Source: Amycolatopsis acidiphila (GTDB taxonomy: Bacteria > Actinomycetota > Actinomycetes > Mycobacteriales > Pseudonocardiaceae). From it: a stretch of DNA of 64,000 bases. Position numbers and translations under genes: made by a program. The stretch is from positions 2,790,001 to 2,854,000 of the forward strand of contig NZ_CP090063.1 in the NCBI RefSeq assembly GCF_021391495.1. The letters run 5' to 3'. The notes under the pieces are model-generated. The model made no database searches. It was not told the origin of the DNA and saw nothing but the letters and a program-made list of their open reading frames with translations. Below, piece after piece: positions 58,640 to 64,000 of the stretch (position 1 is the first letter of the stretch; each line of letters opens with the position of its first letter).

Positions 58640-59631
58640 CCTTCTCCTTTTCGTGGTGCGTTGTCCGCGTGCCTACGGACGGGCCTCGGCCGGTATGCGC
58701 GCTTGACCGAGCCGAGTTCGACGGTGGTTTCCAAGCTCCGCACGCCGTCGAGATTGGCGATGGTGCCGGTGACGAACTCGTACAGCGCCGCGTGGTCGCG
58801 GAGGACGGCTTCGCAGACCAGATCGGACGCGCCGGTGGTCGCCGAGACGTAGCGCACGGAGGTCTCGCGGCAGAGCCTGCGGGCGATCGCGCCGATCTTC
58901 CGCAGGTCGACGCGCATCCGGAGGAACGCCTCGATCTCGTAACCCAGCAACGCCGGATCGATCAGCGGGCTGAACGTGAGGTAGCCGCAGTCGACGAGGT
59001 GCCGCAGCCGCCGGGTGGCCAGGGACTCGGTGATACCCAGGCGCTGCGCGAGCGTGGCGTAGGAAAGCCTGCCGTCGTTGGACAGTGCGGCGATGAGGTT
59101 GAGGTCTACAGCGGACAGTTCAGGGCAGCCGCTCTGGTGGGTCGCGGGAGGGCCGGACCGCGGCGTGACCGCGTCGTGGCCGAGGAGTTCGCGGGCCCAG
59201 TCGAAGCCGACCTTGAAGGTGCGCAGTACCGATTCGACGCTGGCTTCGAGCGCGCCCTCCAACTCCCGGAAATCCTCGTGGATCACCCGCATCAGGTGGT
59301 CCCGGTCGGTGCTGATCAGTTCGGCGAGCACGTCGAAGCTGCCGGCGAGCAGGACGACCAGCCGGGTATCGGGACGCGCCGCCAGGCGCTCGGCGACCGC
59401 GCGGGCATGCCCGGGCACACACTGGAGATGGACCAGCACCGGGGTGCCGAAACCGCAGCGCAGCGGATCGGGAACGGCGACCACCCGGGCGCAGCCCGAA
59501 TCGAACAACCGCTGTGCCCGGCGCGCGACCTTGCTTTCGGACAGTCCCAGCGCGCGGGCCAGGTTCGCCCAGGTTTCCCGGCCGTCGACCGCGAGCCTGG
59601 CGAGAATTCGCCGATCGGTTTCGTCGAGCAT
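58636..59631 (-). CDS. Lrp/AsnC-type regulator with two tandem halves
   Basis: A 331-residue double Lrp protein. The first unit starts LDETDRRILARLAVDGRETWANLARALGLSESKVARRAQRL. The second starts near residue 170 with LSAVDLNLIAALSNDGRLSYATLAQRLGITESLATRRLRHL. Each has a ligand-binding half. I chose the ATG at 59631, where the homology starts; an ATG at 59640 adds three residues. It is the first gene of the eight-gene operon down to 51755 and probably regulates it. It has the same architecture as the regulator at 23284-24315. Confidence 0.9.
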   Translation of the reverse strand: MLDETDRRILARLAVDGRETWANLARALGLSESKVARRAQRLFDSGCARVVAVPDPLRCGFGTPVLVHLQCVPGHARAVAERLAARPDTRLVVLLAGSFDVLAELISTDRDHLMRVIHEDFRELEGALEASVESVLRTFKVGFDWARELLGHDAVTPRSGPPATHQSGCPELSAVDLNLIAALSNDGRLSYATLAQRLGITESLATRRLRHLVDCGYLTFSPLIDPALLGYEIEAFLRMRVDLRKIGAIARRLCRETSVRYVSATTGASDLVCEAVLRDHAALYEFVTGTIANLDGVRSLETTVELGSVKRAYRPRPVRRHADNAPRKGEG

Positions 59632-59956
59632 GCGACACATCCTCGATACGGTTGATGAAGGATTCCGCTGTCAACGCCCATGATCTTGCGGTATCCCCGC
59701 AGATGGTGTCAAGGAAGTGTAGGAATCCTGCACCGTTTCCGGCCAGCGGTGCATCGCCGACTGGTCCGGGGCGCGTTCTCGCAGGTCAGCGGCCCGGCCG
59801 TGGCGTCACCCGGCAATGCTGTTTTCCCGCATTGCGTTTCGGCCGGTGTCCTGGAGATAACAGCACCGTTTCCGAACCAATACCGAGATCGGTTTCGCTA
59901 CGAAAGTCGTTGACTCGTTCGGCGTGAATGAGGTGGCGGACAACCCGCGCCCGCGG

Positions 59957-60250
59957 TCATTCCGGGTGGGCCGATGTGTAGCCGATCGGGGCGCTGAGGT
60001 CGCGTGCTGCCTCGCTGGCCGTTTCGCCGTAGCCCGCTTCGGATTCGGGGGTCAGGCGGCTCATCGGGATGCTCAGGCTCAGGCTCGCGATCGGGGTCTC
60101 GTCGCCGCCCATCACGGCCGCCGCGACGGAGCCGACGTCGGATCGGCACGCGTCAGCCAGTTCGCCGGGTTCTCCACCGGCCGGCACGGCGTGGACTACG
60201 AGCGCCGGGTGACCCAGGTACTCGACCGGCTGCAGGCCGTGCCCGGCGCG
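59957..60250 (-). pseudogene. IclR family regulator, C-terminal remnant
   Basis: The minus-strand frame ends in a segment of about 60 residues that fits the effector domain of IclR regulators: DVGSVAAAVMGGDETPIASLSLSIPMSRLTPESEAGYGET, then SAPIGYTS. Upstream, the frame loses the family pattern and no winged helix is present. So it is a decayed or truncated gene, perhaps the former regulator of the neighbouring nucleoside hydrolase operon. Confidence 0.65.
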
Positions 60251-60279
60251 GTCACGGGTAGCTCCCGTGGCGCATCGCC

Positions 60280-60324
60280 TGGGTGTCGTGGCCCGCCCGG
60301 GCGAACGGGGGGCCACGACACCCA
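60280..60324 (-). terminator. Hairpin terminator after the nucleoside hydrolase operon
   Basis: Two perfectly complementary 15-base arms (60280-60294 and 60310-60324) with a 15-base loop lie 10 bases downstream of the nucleoside hydrolase stop. No T-run is seen, as is common in these genomes. Confidence 0.7.
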
Positions 60325-60333
60325 CGCGAGGGG

Positions 60334-61305
60334 TCAAAGCCCGCCGGTGATGCGGTCCGCGAAGAGCTGGGTGAACCGGTCGGCGTCCACGTCGACGGCG
60401 ACGTTCATGTTCGGCGCCTTCTTCTTCGGGATGGTGCGCAGGATGTCGTGCCGGATCAGCAGGTCCCGCGGCACCAGGGTGGGGGCGAACTCGGTCGCCA
60501 CGTGGATGCGGGCCGAGGTGATCAGGCTCGGGTCGAACGCGACCGCGATGGTCAGCGGGTCGTGCAGCCAGATCCCGGTGAACTCGGTGGGGATGCCGAC
60601 GCTGAGGTAGATCAGCCGCTCCTGCTCGGGCCACGGCTCGAGGATCCGCGAAACCAGCTGCGCCGACTTGCTCCTGGCGGTGCGCATGGCCTCGATCTGC
60701 TGCTCCGACATGGGCACGCGCAGCGTGACGTCGATCGGGACCAGGGTGATGTTCGCACCCGACTCCATCACGATCTTCGCGGCGACCGGGTCGTTGTTGA
60801 GGTTGTACTCCTCGACGGGGGAGCGGGTGATGCCCTTCTCGTCGACCACCGGGACGATCACGCCGCCCATGATGATGAGGTGCTTGAGGTTCTCGACGAA
60901 CGTCGGGTCCTGGCGGATCGCCGCCGCCACGTTCGTCACCGTGCCCAGCGTGCAGATGGTGATCTCGCCGGGGTTCTCGCGCACGATGCGGGTGAGGAAC
61001 TCGACGGCCGAGCCCTCCTCGGGCTTCTTCTCCGGCCGGCCGTCGTCGAAGATGCCTTCCCCTTCAAACCCGAACATCAGCGCTTCGGCCTCGCCGAGCG
61101 GGTCGCCGATTCCCGCGTACACCGGAACCTCGGGCCTGCCGACGAACTCAAGGATCTTGCACGCGATCTCGGCGCGCAGCTCGGTGTCGCCGTAGCAGGT
61201 GGTGACACCTTCGAACTGCACCTCGGGCGAGTTGGCCGCGAGCAGGACGGCGAAGGCGTCGTCGTAGTAGGTGCCGATGTCGGTGTCGATGACGAGGCGT
61301 TCCAC
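60334..61305 (-). CDS. Inosine/uridine-preferring nucleoside hydrolase family protein
   Basis: A 323-residue nucleoside hydrolase. The Asp cluster near the N-terminus is DTDIGTYYDD (residues 7-16) instead of the usual DTDxGxDD, two residues longer. The later NLNNDPVAAKIV near residue 168 and WLHDPLTIAVAFDP near residue 247 are as expected. It would split a nucleoside, or a related N-glycoside, into ribose and base. The GTG at 61305 has an AAAGGAGAG site. It is the last gene of the operon PucR - M20 - racemase - hydrolase, which points to ureide or purine breakdown. Confidence 0.92.
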   Translation of the reverse strand: MERLVIDTDIGTYYDDAFAVLLAANSPEVQFEGVTTCYGDTELRAEIACKILEFVGRPEVPVYAGIGDPLGEAEALMFGFEGEGIFDDGRPEKKPEEGSAVEFLTRIVRENPGEITICTLGTVTNVAAAIRQDPTFVENLKHLIIMGGVIVPVVDEKGITRSPVEEYNLNNDPVAAKIVMESGANITLVPIDVTLRVPMSEQQIEAMRTARSKSAQLVSRILEPWPEQERLIYLSVGIPTEFTGIWLHDPLTIAVAFDPSLITSARIHVATEFAPTLVPRDLLIRHDILRTIPKKKAPNMNVAVDVDADRFTQLFADRITGGL

Positions 61306-61315
61306 ACTCTCTCCT

Positions 61316-62044
61316 TTACTGTTGGGAAACCGGGAAACCCAGCCGCGGCAGGCGAGCCGCGTCCATGGCGAAGGCGCCGGCCTTGCTCGTCGTGATGCCG
61401 TAGCGGTGGAGGGACTCGGCGAGGGTGACCGCGCAGCCGCACCCGTCGAGCACCGGCACGCCGAGCTCTTTCTGCAACCGCTTGTCGAGCGGGCCCATCC
61501 CGGCGCAGCCGAGCACGATCGCCTCGGCGCCGTCCTGCTCGACGGCGCGCCTGCTCTCTTCGATCAGCACCCGCTCGGCGTGGTCGTAGTCCTGCTCGAT
61601 TTCCAGCACCGAAAGGGACGTGGCGCGGATCGACGCGCAGCGCGGGGACATCCCGGCGACGCTCACCATGTCCTCGAGCATCGGGCGGACGCTGTCGATC
61701 ACCGTCACGATGGAGAACCGGTGCGCCACCAGGCAGGCCATGTGCATGGCGGCCTCGGCGATCCCGATCACCGGTGCGTCGGTCAGCTGGCGGGCGGCGT
61801 ACAGGCCGGGATCGCCCGCGCACGCGACGACGAAGGCGTCGTAGGAGTCGCGGTGTCCGGCGATGGTCTGGAGCATCGCCGCGGCCGCGACGTAGTCCTC
61901 CACATAGGTCTCGATCGACGGCGGCCCCCAGGCCGGGTTGATCGCGGTGATCTCGGTACCGGGAGCGGCGACCGCACGGCACGCTTCGCCGATCGCGGTG
62001 GTCATGCTCTCCGTGGTGTTGGGGTTGACGACGAGAATGCGCAT
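61316..62044 (-). CDS. Hydantoin/aspartate racemase family protein
   Basis: A 242-residue racemase with MRILVVNPNTTESMT, typical of hydantoin and allantoin racemases. Cys75 is in VVACAGDPG and Cys180 in VLGCAGMG. It lies 15 bases after the M20 hydrolase gene and 10 bases before the nucleoside hydrolase gene. It would supply the right isomer of a hydantoin or ureide to the M20 enzyme. Confidence 0.93.
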   Translation of the reverse strand: MRILVVNPNTTESMTTAIGEACRAVAAPGTEITAINPAWGPPSIETYVEDYVAAAAMLQTIAGHRDSYDAFVVACAGDPGLYAARQLTDAPVIGIAEAAMHMACLVAHRFSIVTVIDSVRPMLEDMVSVAGMSPRCASIRATSLSVLEIEQDYDHAERVLIEESRRAVEQDGAEAIVLGCAGMGPLDKRLQKELGVPVLDGCGCAVTLAESLHRYGITTSKAGAFAMDAARLPRLGFPVSQQ

Positions 62045-62059
62045 GACGGCTCTCCTTCG

Positions 62060-63298
62060 CTAGTAAGCGAGTTCGCGCAGGGTGCCGGCCAGAACCGACG
62101 CCCCCACCGCGCAGTCCTCCGGTGCGGTGTACTCCTCCGGGCAGTGCGAGCGACCGTCCACACTGGGCACGAAGATCATCGCTGTGGGCACGTGCGGCGC
62201 CCACATCTGGCTGTCGTGCCCGGCCCCGCTGGGGATCGGGCGCGCGCTCGCGCCCTGTTCCGCGGCCGCCTTCTCGATGAGCGCCCGGACCGACTCGTCC
62301 ATCGGCGCGGGCGGCACCAGTTTGGTGTCGTTGAGGGCGACGGCGAGTTGCCGCCGCGTCGCGATGCGGGCGCATTCCTGGCGGATCCGCCCGGCCAGCC
62401 GGTCGAGTGTCGCCTCGTCGGGATGACGCAGGTCGATCGAGAAGGTGACCTGCTCGGGCACGATGTTCACGCCGCCGGGCAGTACCTGCCACGCACCACA
62501 GGTCGCCACCGCCGGGCGGCCCTCGGCCTCGACCAGCGCGGTCACCGCCTGGGTCATCTCCGCGGCCCCCTGCATGGCGTCGCGGCGCAGGTCCATCGGC
62601 GTCGCCCCGGCGTGATCGGCGCGGCCGGACACGGTGACGTCGAGCCAGCGCAGCCCGGTGATCGCGGTGACGATCCCGATCCGGGTACCTTCGTCCTGAA
62701 GCACCCGGCCCTGCTCGATGTGCAGCTCGACGAACGCTTCGACGTCGTTCCGGCGCGCCGAGCCGATCGCCCGCGGATCGAGCCCGATCCGTGTCATCGC
62801 GTCCGCCAGCGTCATGCCGTCCGCGTCGTGCAGGGTCTCCGGCTCGTCGTCGGCGATCGTGCCGAGCATCGCGCGGGAACCGAAGAAGTTGGCCGGGAAA
62901 CGGCTGCTCTCCTCCTCGCACAGCGCCACGACTTCGAGCGATTTCTTCGGCCTGCCAAAAGTCTTGCTCAAGGCTTCGAGCGCCGCGAGTCCGGAAAGGA
63001 CACCCAGCGCGCCGTCGTACCGGCCGCCCATCGGCACCGTGTCGAAGTGCGAGCCGGTGAGCACGGTGGCTTCGCTTTCGGTACCGGCCAGTCGGCCGAA
63101 CACGTTTCCCACGGCGTCGGTGCGGACCTCCAGGCCCGCCTCCGCCATCCAGTGCGCGAGCAGGCCACCGGCGGTGCGCCAGGCGTCGTCGTACACGAAG
63201 CGGATCAGCCCGCCGCCCGGTTGCTCGCCGACCCGGCCGAGCTCGGTGACGAGTTCCGCCATCCGGTGCGGGGAGACTTCCGGCAGGGATTCGGACAC
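62060..63298 (-). CDS. M20 family N-carbamoyl-amino acid hydrolase / allantoate amidohydrolase
   Basis: A 412-residue di-zinc hydrolase of the HyuC/AllC group. Motifs are GSHFDTVPMGGRYDGALG near residue 81, CEEESSRFPANFFGSRAM near residue 127, VELHIEQGRVLQDEG near residue 190, DHAGATPMDLRRDA near residue 227 and SGAGHDSQMWA near residue 365. It hydrolyses a ureido or carbamoyl group, giving ammonia and CO2. The GTG at 63298 has a GGAGG site. With PucR, the racemase and the nucleoside hydrolase it fits a purine-ureide or hydantoin pathway. Confidence 0.93.
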   Translation of the reverse strand: MSESLPEVSPHRMAELVTELGRVGEQPGGGLIRFVYDDAWRTAGGLLAHWMAEAGLEVRTDAVGNVFGRLAGTESEATVLTGSHFDTVPMGGRYDGALGVLSGLAALEALSKTFGRPKKSLEVVALCEEESSRFPANFFGSRAMLGTIADDEPETLHDADGMTLADAMTRIGLDPRAIGSARRNDVEAFVELHIEQGRVLQDEGTRIGIVTAITGLRWLDVTVSGRADHAGATPMDLRRDAMQGAAEMTQAVTALVEAEGRPAVATCGAWQVLPGGVNIVPEQVTFSIDLRHPDEATLDRLAGRIRQECARIATRRQLAVALNDTKLVPPAPMDESVRALIEKAAAEQGASARPIPSGAGHDSQMWAPHVPTAMIFVPSVDGRSHCPEEYTAPEDCAVGASVLAGTLRELAY

Positions 63299-63316
63299 GG
63301 GTGTCCTCCAGACTGC

Positions 63317-64000
63317 TTAGAGGGCTTCGGACAGCGCGGCGCTGTCCAGGATGCGCAGGCAGAGCTCGATGGTCAGGCGCTCCTGCGAGTCGGTGAGCCG
63401 CAGGCCGGACAGCGTTTCCAGCCGTCCGAGCCGGTACTGCACGGTGTGCGGGTGCACCGACAGCGCCTGGGCGGCGGCCTTGGTCGAACCACCGTGATCG
63501 AGGTACGCGCGCAGCGTCTCGAGGATCATGGTGTGGCGATCCCGGTCGTAGCGCAGGACCTCGCCGAGCGTGTCCCGGCACAGCCGCAGGATCTCGTCCG
63601 TACCCGCGCTGCGCAGGATGAGCCGGTACGCGCCGAGGGCCCGCACCGTGCGGACCGGGTCGGTGTTGCGCACGCGGCGGTGCAGTTCGGCGACGAGGCG
63701 TGCTTCGGTGAGTGCGTCGGCGAACCCGGAGGCCGCGTCGATCCGGTCGGACAGCACGAAACCCGCCTGCCAGCCGGAGCCGAGCCGGGCGAAGCGGTCC
63801 GCAGCCGTGCGGAGCCGCTTCTCGATCCGGCTTTCCGCGCCGCCCGCGCTGTCGCCCTCGATACCGGCCCACGCGAGCACCACGTGCTCGTCCCGGATGG
63901 TCGCGGCGACCAGTTCGCCGGAGAACTCGCGCTGGGCGCAGGTCAGCAACGCGCGCAGCCACCGGTGGTCGACCACCGCGTCCGCGCGGGCGTGGTGCAC
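63317..64000 (-). CDS. PucR-type regulator (cut at the window edge)
   Basis: The last 227 residues of a PucR/CdaR-type regulator; the N-terminus lies beyond base 64000. Visible are a GGDEF-like middle part (RLGSGWQAGFVLSDRID and ALTEARLVAELHRRVRN near residues 75-110) and the terminal helix-turn-helix (TLRAYLDHGGSTKAAAQALSVHPHTVQYRLGRLETLSGLRL). It is first in the operon with the M20 hydrolase (18 bases after it), racemase and nucleoside hydrolase, and probably regulates it. A GTG exists at 64000, but full members are 400-520 residues, so that is not taken as the start. Confidence 0.85.
   Translation of the reverse strand: MHHARADAVVDHRWLRALLTCAQREFSGELVAATIRDEHVVLAWAGIEGDSAGGAESRIEKRLRTAADRFARLGSGWQAGFVLSDRIDAASGFADALTEARLVAELHRRVRNTDPVRTVRALGAYRLILRSAGTDEILRLCRDTLGEVLRYDRDRHTMILETLRAYLDHGGSTKAAAQALSVHPHTVQYRLGRLETLSGLRLTDSQERLTIELCLRILDSAALSEAL

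Larger units (their letters stand above)
59632..60333. other. 702-base region with an iclR remnant and hairpins
   Basis: It lies between the Lrp promoter region (right of 59632) and the nucleoside hydrolase end. It contains a fragment of an IclR regulator (59957-60250), a small hairpin (CACGGG-TAGCT-CCCGTG, 60253-60269) and the terminator-like hairpin at 60280-60324. The left part, 59640-59900, is AT-richer and probably holds the Lrp operon promoter. Confidence 0.6.

Noticed and set aside
61077..63962. A 961-codon open frame on the minus strand
   Set aside because: It runs through the racemase and M20 hydrolase genes in another frame and is rich in Arg/Ala/Pro, as expected for a shadow frame in high-GC DNA.
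1..64000. tRNA, rRNA, CRISPR arrays, transposases, integrases or phage genes
   Set aside because: I saw no tRNA-like T-loop sequences, no regularly spaced repeats, and no transposase or integrase motifs in any supported gene.

Overview
This is high-GC DNA of actinobacterial character. Codons strongly prefer G/C in the third position, GTG starts are common, ATGA/GTGA stop-start overlaps are frequent, and the families present (PucR, GntR/FCD, ROK, tandem-domain Lrp, CtpI-like P-type ATPase, PrsW, YVTN lipoprotein) are typical of Pseudonocardiales such as Amycolatopsis. The genus is an inference. I saw no rRNA, tRNA, CRISPR, insertion sequence, phage gene or replication origin. About 60 protein genes are supported, most of them in tightly packed catabolic operons.

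Layout. 0-4.3 kb: an EthD/flavin reductase/aldehyde dehydrogenase operon, divergent from a PucR regulator. 4.4-11.7 kb: membrane and stress genes (CadD-like transporter, CtpI-like ATPase with a small partner gene on each side, PrsW protease). 11.8-15.9 kb: a four-gene coupled operon DUF917 - hydantoinase A - NTF2-like - dipeptidase. 16.3-18.5 kb: a small membrane protein, a NodB-like lipoprotein and a YVTN beta-propeller lipoprotein. 18.7-24.3 kb: NCS1 permease and FAD monooxygenase, divergent from an amidohydrolase and a two-halved Lrp regulator. 24.7-33.9 kb: a GntR-controlled divergent regulon (luciferase-like monooxygenase, two PF06684 proteins, alpha/beta hydrolase, aldehyde dehydrogenase, SnoaL-like protein, flavin reductase; on the other side an NCS1 permease, a RibBA with a degenerate second domain, and a small protein). 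34-41.1 kb: a racemase, a broken gntR with pxpB, pxpC and a D-glutamate-cyclase-like gene, an Ntn hydrolase, and an NCS1 permease with a cysteine-rich tail. 41.4-51.8 kb: a ROK-controlled sugar ABC operon with SIS, kinase, alanine-racemase-like and D-aminoacylase genes. 51.8-59.6 kb: an Lrp-led operon (dipeptidase, amidase, anchored extracytoplasmic protein, 38-residue membrane protein, sodium:solute symporter, racemase, CapA). 60.3-64 kb: PucR (cut by the window edge), M20 amidohydrolase, racemase and nucleoside hydrolase.

How it fits together. The window reads as a catabolic island for cyclic amides, ureides, nucleobase-like heterocycles and N-acylated or D-amino acid compounds. It has three NCS1 permeases, three hydantoin/aspartate-type racemases, several ring- or amide-opening hydrolases, two flavin reductases and two aldehyde dehydrogenases. 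Most operons carry their own regulator.

The best candidate for an undescribed system is the 24.7-33.9 kb regulon. Its parts list resembles the Rut pyrimidine pathway, but a pair of PF06684 proteins sits where a RutC-type protein might be expected, and a RibBA that may supply flavin precursor is co-regulated. Two near-identical palindromes, TGCCAT-N5-ATGGCA, flank the divergent promoters. The ROK operon, with a 19-bp operator-like palindrome over its promoter, is the second candidate.
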